Shown: one piece after another, positions 1 to 6,430 of the stretch
Layout: each line of letters starts with the position of its first letter
Position numbering within the stretch: position 1 is the stretch's first letter
NCBI GenBank assembly: GCA_035307785.1
Contig: DATGHS010000437.1
Location: 1-7,147 of the forward strand
Length of the DNA stretch: 7,147 bases
Reading direction: 5' to 3'
Source: DATGHS01 sp035307785
GTDB lineage: Bacteria; Planctomycetota; Planctomycetia; Gemmatales; Gemmataceae
Position numbers and translations under genes: made by a program
Notes under the pieces: generated by a model
Told to the model about the DNA's origin: nothing
Databases searched by the model: none
What the model saw: only the letters and a program-made list of their open reading frames with translations

Positions 1-1086
1 GATCGCTTGCACCCACTTCGTGTTGGCGGCGGCCGGCTCCGAGAACAGACCAAGGCGCGCCGCCAGCGCGCGGGCAAAACCTTCGATTTCGCTGGCTCTG
101 ACGGCCAGGCGATTGTCCGCCTTGGCGCCGGTGCAACTCACGGCCGGCTCGACCACATACAGGCGATTCATTTCTGCTTGCGCCGCGCTGGCGACCGTCG
201 TGCGGACGCGCCGTCGGGACATAAAGTCGGCCACGTAGCGCAGGCTTCCCGGCTGGTCGGTAAAAAAGTCGGAATCGAGCGACAACACCACGTCGGCCTT
301 GCGGAAGTCGTAAATGGTGTTCACGGGCTCGCCGTACGCGATCCGCGCTGCTCGGTGGGCCGCGTCGGCGTGGAGCGGCTCGTATTGATGCCAGCGCGCT
401 TCGGGAAATGCCTTGAGAATCTGCTGGATTTGGTAGTGCAAACTGGGCGAAACAACGGTCTCCATCAACAAGCGCAAGCCTCGCCCACGGAGGGCGCGCT
501 GCGCAAGCGCCCCATGGCGAACGGAAGGCACTCCCTGAATTGGGGTTTCACCCAGGGCCGCGCTCCAGGTGCTGGGTTGTCCGAGAATGGTCACGTTTTG
601 CGAACGGTCGGGATCGTATAAGCCCAGGACTGATGCCTGCTGCATAGCACTGGTGGCGCCCAAGCTTGCGGGGTGATCAGGGTTGCCTTCGATCTTGGTG
701 GGTCGCCCCAAGTGATTTTCGACCAGCAGGCCAACGCCGCCCCCGCCGAGCGTCATCGCCGTCGCATAAAACAGCGGCTTGCCCGGCACGACATCTTCCG
801 GCTGCCGGACATAAGGCACAATGTTCACGGAAGGCGCTGGCTTGGGGGAACAACCATTCAGGCCCGCTAATGCAAGCGACGCGCCCATGAGCGCCAGAAA
901 CCGTCGCCGGCTCAAGGAATCGGGCCAGACGTCGGCCTGCTCCGGAAATTCCAGGCGCATCATCTCTTGAAACGCCCCATCGCCGGCCAGTTCTTCGAGC
1001 GTTCGCCAGTACTTCTTGCCACGGGCGACGCCGAGCGTTTCTTGCCATGCCGCAAGCTTCGGCGATAAGTCTTTGCGCGGATTCAT
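1..1086 (-). CDS. actB: Alternative complex III subunit ActB, N-terminal part (TAT-variant molybdopterin oxidoreductase-like iron-sulfur protein), cut by window edge
   Basis: ActB is the large iron-sulfur subunit of alternative complex III, the quinol:electron-acceptor oxidoreductase that replaces cytochrome bc1 in many Bacteroidetes, Chloroflexi and planctomycetes. Only the first 362 codons are here; the frame stays open to position 1. The start is the ATG at 1086, which overlaps the actA stop as ATGA, so translation is probably coupled; there is no clear Shine-Dalgarno. Residues 1-58 are a soluble extension containing GKKYWRTLEEL, characteristic of the family. An internal twin-arginine motif, SRRRFLALMG (59-68), is followed by a hydrophobic stretch ending LNGC (Cys79), a possible lipidation or cleavage site. 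Then come IVPYVRQPEDVVPGKPLFYA and an EGNPDHPAS segment typical of the molybdopterin-oxidoreductase fold. No CxxC cluster motif is visible in this part, as expected: in ActB this half is a cofactor-free relic and the Fe-S ferredoxin domain lies further along, outside the window. Identification is from remembered family features. Confidence 0.93.
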   Translation of the reverse strand, partial: MNPRKDLSPKLAAWQETLGVARGKKYWRTLEELAGDGAFQEMMRLEFPEQADVWPDSLSRRRFLALMGASLALAGLNGCSPKPAPSVNIVPYVRQPEDVVPGKPLFYATAMTLGGGGVGLLVENHLGRPTKIEGNPDHPASLGATSAMQQASVLGLYDPDRSQNVTILGQPSTWSAALGETPIQGVPSVRHGALAQRALRGRGLRLLMETVVSPSLHYQIQQILKAFPEARWHQYEPLHADAAHRAARIAYGEPVNTIYDFRKADVVLSLDSDFFTDQPGSLRYVADFMSRRRVRTTVASAAQAEMNRLYVVEPAVSCTGAKADNRLAVRASEIEGFARALAARLGLFSEPAAANTKWVQAI

Positions 1087-1742
1087 CGATGGCACACGGA
1101 GCAAGATGTAAGGTATTGGGTCTCGCGAATCTGGTATTCCTCTTTCAGCTTGCGTCCCTTCTCGATCTGGTTGGCCGGCGGCGTCCACTTCACGTCGAAG
1201 ACGGCCGCACTCGGACGCAGGTATTTTTCTGGAGCGCGGTGGCAATCGAGGCACCACTCCATGAGCAGCGACGGTACCTGGTACGTGAAGGGCATCTCGT
1301 CGATCTGGCCGTGGCAGGTGGTGCAGCCGACGCCCTTGTGCACGTGAATGCTGTGATCGAAGTAAACAAAGCCCGGCAGATTGTAAACGCGATGCCATTC
1401 GAGCGGCTCGCCAGTTCGGTAGCTGTGCCGCACCGGCTCGAGCATCTCGCTGCCAACCCACATTTGTGAATGGCAGTTCATGCAGGTCTTCGTCGGCGGA
1501 AATCCGGCGAACGACGAATTCTCCACCGAAGTGTGGCAATAGCGGCAGTCAATGCCCAGGATGCCTACATGATGCTCGTGACTGAACGGGACCGGTTGTT
1601 CGCGAACGACCCCGGCATTCGTGCTGTAGGACGAACGCGTGTAAACGAGGCCGAACCACAATAAACCGATCGGCGCAAAAGCGAAGCTGACAAGGACTAA
1701 TCGAGCGATGGTATCGATGCGGCGCGGAAAAATTTGCGGCAT
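1083..1742 (-). CDS. actA: Alternative complex III subunit ActA, membrane-anchored pentaheme cytochrome c
   Basis: ActA is the periplasmic multiheme cytochrome c of alternative complex III; it carries electrons between the quinol-oxidising core and the downstream acceptor. The chosen start at 1742 gives 219 residues beginning MPQIFPRRIDTIARL, which matches how ActA proteins usually begin. The frame is open further upstream (ATGs at 1790 and 1868), but those 16 or 42 extra residues are unlike the family. A single N-terminal helix (about residues 12-34) serves as uncleaved anchor. Five CxxCH heme c motifs are visible: CRYCH (66-70), CMNCH (87-91), CTTCH (140-144), CLDCH (164-168) and CSVCH (214-218), the last one residue before the stop. 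Extra His and Met residues between them can act as distal ligands. Five hemes and the length fit the family. It is the first gene of the operon, followed by actB with an ATGA overlap; actC to actF are expected beyond the window. A weak GGGA lies about 11 nt before the ATG. Confidence 0.96.
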   Translation of the reverse strand: MPQIFPRRIDTIARLVLVSFAFAPIGLLWFGLVYTRSSYSTNAGVVREQPVPFSHEHHVGILGIDCRYCHTSVENSSFAGFPPTKTCMNCHSQMWVGSEMLEPVRHSYRTGEPLEWHRVYNLPGFVYFDHSIHVHKGVGCTTCHGQIDEMPFTYQVPSLLMEWCLDCHRAPEKYLRPSAAVFDVKWTPPANQIEKGRKLKEEYQIRETQYLTSCSVCHR

Positions 1743-1989
1743 GATGTCATTCGTCCCAAGCAGCGTAGCTCCGTTACAGCGCCCAAGCATGACGAAGTAC
1801 GAATGGCAATCGTTCTGAATGCAATTCCTCGCCCGGTCGTTTCCACACAAATGCTTGCGAGGGAGCAAAGCGACTTTTATGCCAACAATCGAGAAATGTT
1901 GTTTAAGAGCGTGATGGCCAATTCAAATGACCAATTTGTGATGAGTTAAATTCGACATGAGAGTCCGTCGCCCCTAATTTGCCGGGTGC

Positions 1990-2015
1990 CATGGCCACGT
2001 AAAGCCGTGGCTATG
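1990..2015. repeat. Short palindromic hairpin, probable planctomycete dispersed repeat
   Basis: CATGGCCACG (1990-1999) pairs with CGTGGCTATG (2006-2015), a 10-bp stem with one G-T pair and the 6-base loop TAAAGC. It sits in the consensus-like context 'gggtgCCATGGCCACG...CGTGGC' that I recall from intergenic repeats of planctomycete genomes. There is no T-run on either side, so it does not look like an intrinsic terminator. Copy number in the genome cannot be judged from one window. Confidence 0.55.
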
Positions 2016-2145
2016 CGTGTGAACCAGCGACAGCCGTCGAACTATGCTCGCCCGATGCCGCAAGCCTGGCACGCACGAATTAACAGTAGGCAGTCTGGTT
2101 GACCTGGAGTGCTTTTGCGAACATGAACGCGTTATGCGAACAGCT

Positions 2146-2163
2146 CTGCGCGGTTTCGCGCAG
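2146..2163 (-). terminator. GC-rich hairpin 3' of the HtrA-like gene, possible terminator without T-tract
   Basis: CTGCGCG (2146-2152) and CGCGCAG (2157-2163) form a perfect 7-bp stem with a 4-base loop, 57-74 nt after the protease stop codon on the minus strand. It could end or protect the transcript's 3' end, but no T-tract follows on either strand, so a canonical intrinsic terminator is not supported. Confidence 0.3.
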
Positions 2164-2219
2164 CAAGCTTCCCATTTCGCAATTCAGATCGGCCAGAATG
2201 CAGTCGTTAGCCCGATCTC

Positions 2220-3368
2220 TCAACCGCCTCCACCCAATGTCACTTGAATGTCCTGCCGTTGGTCGTCGCGCATGATGGTGAGCGTCACGGTATCGCCGAT
2301 TTTGTGATCCTGCAAAGCCGAGTACAGGTCTTCGCCCTTTTCGATTGGCTTGCCGTCAATCGCGACAACCACGTCGCCGAGTTGGATGTGTCCGGCTTTG
2401 TCTCTTCCTGTTCCGTGGAGATTTGCTTTGGCGGCTCCGCTGCCGGGCAAAACTTTCACGATGAGGGCACCATGCTCCACGCCGAGTTGCCGCGCAAGCT
2501 CATCGGGCGTCAACTGCACTCCGAGGCGTGGGCGAACGACTTTGCCGTGCCGGATCAGCTCGGGCACCACCCGGTTGATATCGTCGACGGGGATGGCAAA
2601 GCCGATGCCTGCAAACGTGCCGGAAGGACTCAGGATCGCCGTGTTCATGCCGACCAAACGGCCCGCGCTGTCGAGCAAGGGGCCGCCCGAGTTGCCGGGA
2701 TTGATCGCAGCACTGGTTTGAATGACGCCGTGAATCGGCCGGTCGTTGGCGGACTCGATCGTTCGATCTAGGGCGCTCACGATCCCTGCCGTCATGGTTT
2801 GGTCGAGCCCGAACGGGTCTCCCAGGGCAAAAGTGATTTGCCCGACCTTCAAATCGTGAGAGGTGCCGATGAGGATGGGATGGAGCTTGTCGCGAGGAGT
2901 GTCAATCCACAGCACCGCGATGTCCTGGTCGGGGTAGGCCCAGATTTGCTTTGCGTGATAAGTGGAATGATCGGAGAGTGTGACCTGGGCCGCGTCGGCG
3001 CCCTCGACCACATGATAGTTGGTCACAATGTGTCCATCCTGGTCCCACACGAACCCGGAACCGACGCCCTTGGGCACTTCCTGCACGTTGAGGCTGAACC
3101 AATTGCCGCCCTGCTGCGTGAGGTTCGTAACCTGAACGAGGGAAGGCGAAGTCTGCTGGTAGATTTCGATGTTGGCCTTTTCTGCATCGGAAAGATTGCC
3201 ACGGGCAGCCACGGCGCGAGGCTGAGCTTGCGGGTTCAACCCGGATCGCACCGGCCATAGCCGCCATAGGACTAGGCCAGCCCCCACGGCCACGAGCACC
3301 AGTACCAGCAACATCACGCAGCCGCCCCACAGCGAGCGTGACTCCGGGCGTTCTTCATAGTTGGACAT
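2220..3368 (-). CDS. HtrA/Deg-family serine protease, membrane-anchored, trypsin-like domain plus one PDZ domain
   Basis: A probable envelope quality-control protease that degrades or refolds misfolded exported proteins. With the start at 3368 it has 382 residues (MSNYEERPESRS...). An in-frame ATG two codons upstream (3374) has GGGG touching it, whereas the 3368 ATG has GGGGA at a proper 5-nt distance, so 3368 is preferred. A hydrophobic helix (about 18-38) anchors the protein, with the rest outside the cytoplasm. The chymotrypsin-fold domain spans about 70-275 and has all three catalytic residues: His119 in TNYHVVEG, Asp149 in DQDIAVLWID, and Ser227 in NPGNSGGPL. One C-terminal PDZ domain (about 282-380) includes the PRLGVQL and GDVVVAIDGKP segments and ends with a Gly-rich tail. 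One PDZ and a membrane anchor resemble DegS/HtrA-like more than DegP. The residue often Asp in the QTDAAINPGNSGG motif is Ser here (QTSAAINPGNSGG). It lies 174 bp after fumC on the same strand; co-transcription is possible but not shown. Confidence 0.95.
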   Translation of the reverse strand: MSNYEERPESRSLWGGCVMLLVLVLVAVGAGLVLWRLWPVRSGLNPQAQPRAVAARGNLSDAEKANIEIYQQTSPSLVQVTNLTQQGGNWFSLNVQEVPKGVGSGFVWDQDGHIVTNYHVVEGADAAQVTLSDHSTYHAKQIWAYPDQDIAVLWIDTPRDKLHPILIGTSHDLKVGQITFALGDPFGLDQTMTAGIVSALDRTIESANDRPIHGVIQTSAAINPGNSGGPLLDSAGRLVGMNTAILSPSGTFAGIGFAIPVDDINRVVPELIRHGKVVRPRLGVQLTPDELARQLGVEHGALIVKVLPGSGAAKANLHGTGRDKAGHIQLGDVVVAIDGKPIEKGEDLYSALQDHKIGDTVTLTIMRDDQRQDIQVTLGGGG

Positions 3369-3373
3369 GCACA

Positions 3374-3378
3374 TCCCC
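3374..3378 (-). promoter_or_regulatory. Ribosome binding site deciding the start of the HtrA-like gene
   Basis: On the minus strand GGGGA precedes TGTGC and then the ATG at 3368, a 5-nt spacer. The alternative ATG at 3374 overlaps this G-run and would have no usable spacing, which favours the shorter protein. Confidence 0.5.
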
Positions 3379-3542
3379 GGCGAAACTCGGACTGCGATTC
3401 ACCTCGCTTCTCTCGATGCTCAAGTGCAATCCGTGTGCCAGGGTGTCGGTTGCCGGAGTCTGGGCCAACATTGATGTGCTTATGCAGCGTAAAAACGACT
3501 TGCGCTACAAATGGATGCGCGACGCACAGTGTCCGCCGCAGA

Positions 3543-4931
3543 CTACGGCTTCACCATTTTCCGCGGGACGACGGTCCGGTCGAATTCTTCCGCGCTGACG
3601 ACGCCAAGCTTCAGGGCAGCTTCCTTCAGTGTGACGTCGTGATTCAGCGCGTAATGTGCGACCTGCGATGCCTTCTCGTAACCGATCACCGGGCTGAGCG
3701 CGGTCACCAGCATCAGGGACCGCTCCACGAACGCAGCAATCTGGTGGCGATTCGGCTCCATGCCTTCGACCAGGAACTTGCGGAAGTTGGTGCAGCCATC
3801 GGTCAGAATTCGGATCGACTTCGTGATGTTGAAGATCATGAGCGGCTTGTAGGCGTTCATTTCCAGGCTGCCACCGGCGCCGCCGAACGCGACCGCGACA
3901 TCGTTGGCCATCACCTGGACCCCGATCATCGCGAGCGCCTCGCACTGTGTCGGGTTTACCTTGCCTGGCATGATCGAGGAACCGGGCTCGTTTTCCGGTA
4001 GCTTCAACTCGGCTATCCCGGCGCGCGGCCCGCACGACAGAAACCGAATGTCGTTGGCGATCTTGAAGAGCGAAACGGCCAACGTCTTGAGCGCCGCACT
4101 CAGGTGTACGAGATCGTCGTGCGCGCCCTGCACCGTGAACTTGTTGGGAGCCGTCACGAACGGCAAGCCGGTGAGCTGTGCGATCTCTTCGGCCACTTGC
4201 TTGTCGAAATCGCGTGGTGCATTGATCCCCGTGCCCACGGCGGTGCCGCCCAACGCCAGTCGATACACGCCATGCAGTGCCTGAACCAGCCGTTCGAGGT
4301 CGTCGGCCAGCATGCCGACGTACCCCGAGAATTCTTGCCCAAGCGTAAGCGGCGTCGCATCTTGAAGGTGAGTGCGGCCAAGCTTGATGATGTCGGCCCA
4401 ATCTTTGGCCTTGGCGTCGAGGGCACCCCGCAGTGCTTCCACTGCTGGGATCAAGTGCTTCTGCACGCCGATGGCTGCCGCAATGTTCATCGCCGTAGGA
4501 AATGAATCGTTCGTCGACTGCGACATGTTCACGTGGTCATTCGGATGCACCGGCTGGTGACTGCCGAGCGGTTTCCCTGCAATTTGCGCGCAGCGATTGG
4601 CGATCACCTCATTCACATTCATGTTGAACTGCGTGCCGCTGCCGGTCATCCATACGTGGACGGGGAACTGGTCCTGATGCTCGCCGGTGAGAATCTCGTC
4701 GCAGACGCGGACGATCAGGTCTTTGCGCATCTCGTCCAGTCGGCCGATGCGGTGGTTCACCAGCGCGGCCGCCTTCTTGATGGTTGCATAGGCCGGAATT
4801 ATTTGCCGGGGCATCAAGTCGTCGCCGATGCTGAAATACTCCAGCGACCGCTGCGTCTGCGCTCCCCACAGCTTGTCGGCTGGAACGAGCACAGGGCCGA
4901 GGCTGTCGTGTTCCATTCGCGTGGCTGTCAT
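3543..4931 (-). CDS. fumC: Fumarate hydratase, class II (fumarase C)
   Basis: Catalyses the reversible hydration of fumarate to (S)-malate in the TCA cycle; a cytoplasmic, oxygen-stable homotetramer without an iron-sulfur cluster. The 462 residues align with E. coli FumC almost without shift, from memory: Ser98 and Thr100 in TGSGTQ, Asn141 in the SQSTND segment, Thr187-His188 in GRTHLQDATPLTLGQE, and the superfamily signature GSSIMPGKVNP (317-327) with catalytic-loop Ser318, Lys324 and Asn326, followed by Glu331. The HPNDHVN segment (129-135) corresponds to the allosteric B site. EPNR (392-395) and the C-terminal small domain are present, so the protein is full length. This signature separates fumarases from aspartate ammonia-lyase only weakly, but the NKF (263-265), GTAVGTG and TGSGTQ context favours fumarase. 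The start at 4931 is supported by AAGGGG six bases upstream; a second ATG five codons in (4916) is less likely. Confidence 0.97.
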   Translation of the reverse strand: MTATRMEHDSLGPVLVPADKLWGAQTQRSLEYFSIGDDLMPRQIIPAYATIKKAAALVNHRIGRLDEMRKDLIVRVCDEILTGEHQDQFPVHVWMTGSGTQFNMNVNEVIANRCAQIAGKPLGSHQPVHPNDHVNMSQSTNDSFPTAMNIAAAIGVQKHLIPAVEALRGALDAKAKDWADIIKLGRTHLQDATPLTLGQEFSGYVGMLADDLERLVQALHGVYRLALGGTAVGTGINAPRDFDKQVAEEIAQLTGLPFVTAPNKFTVQGAHDDLVHLSAALKTLAVSLFKIANDIRFLSCGPRAGIAELKLPENEPGSSIMPGKVNPTQCEALAMIGVQVMANDVAVAFGGAGGSLEMNAYKPLMIFNITKSIRILTDGCTNFRKFLVEGMEPNRHQIAAFVERSLMLVTALSPVIGYEKASQVAHYALNHDVTLKEAALKLGVVSAEEFDRTVVPRKMVKP

Positions 4932-4937
4932 GGTGAG

Positions 4938-4943
4938 CCCCTT
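4938..4943 (-). promoter_or_regulatory. Ribosome binding site of fumC
   Basis: AAGGGG on the minus strand, separated from the ATG at 4931 by CTCACC (6 nt). It supports the first ATG over the internal one at 4916. Confidence 0.55.
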
Positions 4944-4997
4944 TTCGTTGGTTGCAGTTCATTCTATCGTCTCAAGGATCGGCCAGTCTTGCCAGGC

Positions 4998-5009
4998 CCA
5001 CTATAGTGG
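4998..5009. repeat. Perfect 12-bp palindrome CCACTATAGTGG beside the large inverted repeat
   Basis: CCACTATAGTGG is its own reverse complement. It lies one base outside the left end of the 5011-5119 inverted repeat and 67 bases upstream of the fumC start codon. It may be an operator for a dimeric regulator, a part of the repeat element, or the insertion target of that element; the sequence alone does not decide. Confidence 0.4.
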
Positions 5010-5010
5010 A

Positions 5011-5119
5011 TGGTCCAGCCTAAACCGGTGGGTTAGCCCGAGGTGAGAGCGAGGGCGTTTTCTCGTTCCCTCGCTCGCGCTTCGGGCTAACAGCCCACCA
5101 AATTAGGATAGATGGACTA
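5011..5119. repeat. Approximately 109-bp imperfect inverted repeat (dispersed palindromic element, MITE/REP-like)
   Basis: The two arms pair in five blocks from the outside in: TGGTCCA (5011-5017) with TGGACTA (5113-5119, one G-T pair); CCTAA (5019-5023) with TTAGG (5103-5107); GGTGGG (5027-5032) with CCCACC (5094-5099); TTAGCCCGA (5033-5041) with TCGGGCTAA (5082-5090); and GAGCGAGGG (5047-5055) with CCCTCGCTC (5068-5076), leaving a 12-base loop. It carries no gene. The inner 'AGCCCGA...GCGAGCGAGGG' blocks resemble short repeats I recall from planctomycete intergenic regions. As RNA it would fold into a very stable hairpin and could separate the two divergent transcription units. Confidence 0.75.
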
Positions 5120-5137
5120 ACAGGCAGTGCTGCCCCT

Positions 5138-5150
5138 TTCCAAGTTGGAA
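5138..5150. promoter_or_regulatory. Palindrome TTCCAAGTTGGAA upstream of the kinase gene, possible operator
   Basis: TTCCAA and TTGGAA form a perfect inverted repeat around one central G, 122 bases upstream of the kinase start. A second small inverted repeat, GGCAG-TG-CTGCC (5123-5134), lies just before it. Symmetry of this size suits a dimeric DNA-binding protein, but no adjacent regulator gene supports the idea. Confidence 0.25.
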
Positions 5151-5262
5151 TGACATGTCGCCGGTGTGAGATTCCTCTGTGAATTTCTGCTATTTTCGTG
5201 ACATCTTTCGCCGCGAGGGCGCATTAAGTTAATAGACGCCGTACTCTCGCATTCAAAATCGC

Positions 5263-5266
5263 GGGG
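5263..5266 (+). promoter_or_regulatory. Ribosome binding site of the kinase gene
   Basis: GGGG followed by CGAATC (6 nt) and the ATG at 5273. It is a weak but properly spaced match and supports this start, which also places the zinc-finger-like HxxxCxxC segment where planctomycete kinases of this type have it. Confidence 0.4.
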
Positions 5267-5272
5267 CGAATC

Positions 5273-6418
5273 ATGACGCAACAAAAGACCCATCCTGCGG
5301 AAGCAGTGCTGGCGGATTTTGTACTGGGCAAACTGGCTCAGCCAGCTGACGCCGAGGTAGAAAGCCATCTTGCCGCTTGTTCCGACTGTGGAGCGCGCGC
5401 CGCCGCCGCAAATCCAAACGACACGCTGGTTTCCCTGCTCGCTGCGGCGGGCACGCGCCTGGACGCCGAGCGTTCCACGGCGCCGACGCCAACTCTCGAC
5501 GGCTTGGCAACGCCGCCCGCGTTCGCGCCAACGCTGGGGATGGACGAAGGCAGGGAGCCGATAACCGATTCCAACATACCTTCTGAGCTCGCCAACCACC
5601 CGAAATACCGCGTTCTGCGGCAGTTGGGAACCGGAGGAATGGGCAGTGTTTGGCCCGCCGAGCACACGGTGATGAACCGCCAGGTCGCGGTCAAGGTGAT
5701 CCGGCCGGATTTGCTCGCCAAGTCGGGGGCGGTCGAGCGCTTCCTGCGCGAAGTTCGGGCCGCGGCCAAGTTGCATCATGCCAACATCGTCACCGCCTTC
5801 GATGCCGAGCCGGTCGGCGATTCATGCCTTTTGGTGATGGAATACGTGCCGGGCGAAACGCTCGCCGACATCGTCATCAAGGGACCGCTTCCGATGATGG
5901 AAGCATGTCGGGCAGTGCGTGATGCCGCGCGCGGCTTGGCGCGTGCCCATGCTGCCGGGTTAGTGCATCGCGACGTGAAGCCGCACAATTTGATCCGCGA
6001 CGCCGAGGGGGCGACGAAGGTGCTCGATTTCGGCTTGACCGGCGTGGCGGCCGGGGACGTCATCGCCGCCGATGGCGAACGCTTGACCGGGGCCGGCATG
6101 GTGGTGGGCACGCCGGATTACATCGCTCCCGAACAAATTGATCACCCGCGCGATGCAGACGCGCGCTCGGACATTTACGGGCTTGGCTGCACGCTCTACC
6201 ACTTGCTGGCGGGCAAGACGCCGTTCGGGCCGGGTGTGATCATGGACACGCTGATCGCTCAGCAAACTCGCGAACCCAATGAAATCCCCGGCATTCCCCC
6301 ACGTCTGGGGGCAATTCTGGCGAAGATGATGGCCAAGCGGCCGGAGGATCGCTACCAGTCGGCGAATGAAGTGGCTGCGGCGCTGGAACCATTTGCAACT
6401 CCGATCAAACCGCGGTGA
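5273..6418 (+). CDS. Ser/Thr protein kinase (Hanks type) with N-terminal zinc-finger-like domain; reading frame interrupted by TGA
   Basis: A eukaryotic-like kinase that phosphorylates Ser/Thr residues of unknown targets. The first 381 residues precede an in-frame TGA. Residues 1-45 (HPAEAVLADFVLGKL...SHLAACSDC) resemble the anti-sigma zinc finger zf-HC2, with His32, Cys36 and Cys39 forming HxxxCxxC. A low-complexity linker follows (about 60-105). The kinase domain (about 112-375) has every catalytic element: glycine loop GTGGMGSV (119-126), ATP-binding Lys141 in VAVKVI, helix-C Glu160, HRDVKPHN (232-239) with catalytic Asp234, DFG (252-254), GTPDYIAPEQ (279-288), and DIYGLGCTLYHLLAGKTPF. The glycine loop is followed by WPAEH where YxAEH is usual. 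The protein therefore looks active. The same frame continues past the stop into a membrane helix and exported domain (6419-7147), so the product is either a truncated soluble kinase or the front half of a broken transmembrane receptor kinase. Planctomycete kinases of this layout often associate with ECF sigma factors; none is in the window. Confidence 0.95.
   Translation: MTQQKTHPAEAVLADFVLGKLAQPADAEVESHLAACSDCGARAAAANPNDTLVSLLAAAGTRLDAERSTAPTPTLDGLATPPAFAPTLGMDEGREPITDSNIPSELANHPKYRVLRQLGTGGMGSVWPAEHTVMNRQVAVKVIRPDLLAKSGAVERFLREVRAAAKLHHANIVTAFDAEPVGDSCLLVMEYVPGETLADIVIKGPLPMMEACRAVRDAARGLARAHAAGLVHRDVKPHNLIRDAEGATKVLDFGLTGVAAGDVIAADGERLTGAGMVVGTPDYIAPEQIDHPRDADARSDIYGLGCTLYHLLAGKTPFGPGVIMDTLIAQQTREPNEIPGIPPRLGAILAKMMAKRPEDRYQSANEVAAALEPFATPIKPR
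6416..6418 (+). other. In-frame TGA splitting the kinase gene
   Basis: The codons run AAA CCG CGG TGA CGT TGG CCC ATC GTG, i.e. K-P-R-stop-R-W-P-I-V. The coding frame is identical before and after; there is no frameshift. A basic patch directly before a membrane helix is expected at this position, and CGA (Arg) would differ from TGA by one C-to-T transition at a CpG. Confidence 0.85.
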
Positions 6419-6430
6419 CGTTGGCCCATC

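Larger units (their letters stand above)
1743..2219. other. Intergenic region upstream of actA and downstream of the HtrA-like gene
   Basis: This 477-bp gap has no convincing gene; the short open frames in it (for example 2044-2247 on the plus strand) show no family features and no ribosome binding site. It must hold the act operon promoter, most likely in its AT-richer part near 1850-1980, but I could not pick a confident -35/-10 pair. It also contains two strong hairpins, listed separately (1990-2015 and 2146-2163), and a weaker 7-bp inverted repeat (AGATCGG 2186-2192 with CCGATCT 2212-2218) immediately after the protease stop codon. Confidence 0.6.
4932..5272. other. Divergent intergenic region between fumC and the Ser/Thr kinase gene
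   Basis: This 341-bp region must carry the promoters of both divergent genes. A TAGAAT on the minus strand (4961-4966), about 30 bases before the fumC start, could be a -10 element, but the matching -35 is poor. No convincing promoter is seen for the kinase gene. The centre is occupied by a large inverted repeat (5011-5119), with a palindrome on each side (4998-5009 and 5138-5150), listed separately. No credible coding sequence is present: a minus-strand open frame over 5117-5779 is antisense to the kinase gene. Confidence 0.6.

Noticed and set aside
7..621. 204-codon plus-strand open frame
   Set aside because: It is fully antisense to actB, whose protein shows clear family motifs; the plus-strand product is Arg/Gly-rich with no recognisable domain, as expected for a GC-rich shadow frame.
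1874..1889. Possible sigma-54 promoter upstream of actA (minus strand TGGCAT-N5-TCGCT with GG-N10-GC spacing)
   Set aside because: Spacing fits but the -12 element reads TCGC rather than TTGC and no activator gene or site is visible; one mismatch-bearing match in an AT-rich gap is not enough.
3375..3542. T-run with flanking partial inverted repeat after fumC as an intrinsic terminator
   Set aside because: The T-run lies within the loop of the only stem found, not after it, so it does not have terminator layout.
3505..4401. 298-codon minus-strand open frame overlapping fumC
   Set aside because: It is an alternative frame of fumC with an arginine-rich, motif-free product; fumC itself has complete catalytic signatures.
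5117..5779. 220-codon minus-strand open frame over the kinase start
   Set aside because: It is antisense to the kinase N-terminus and has no recognisable family features or ribosome binding site.
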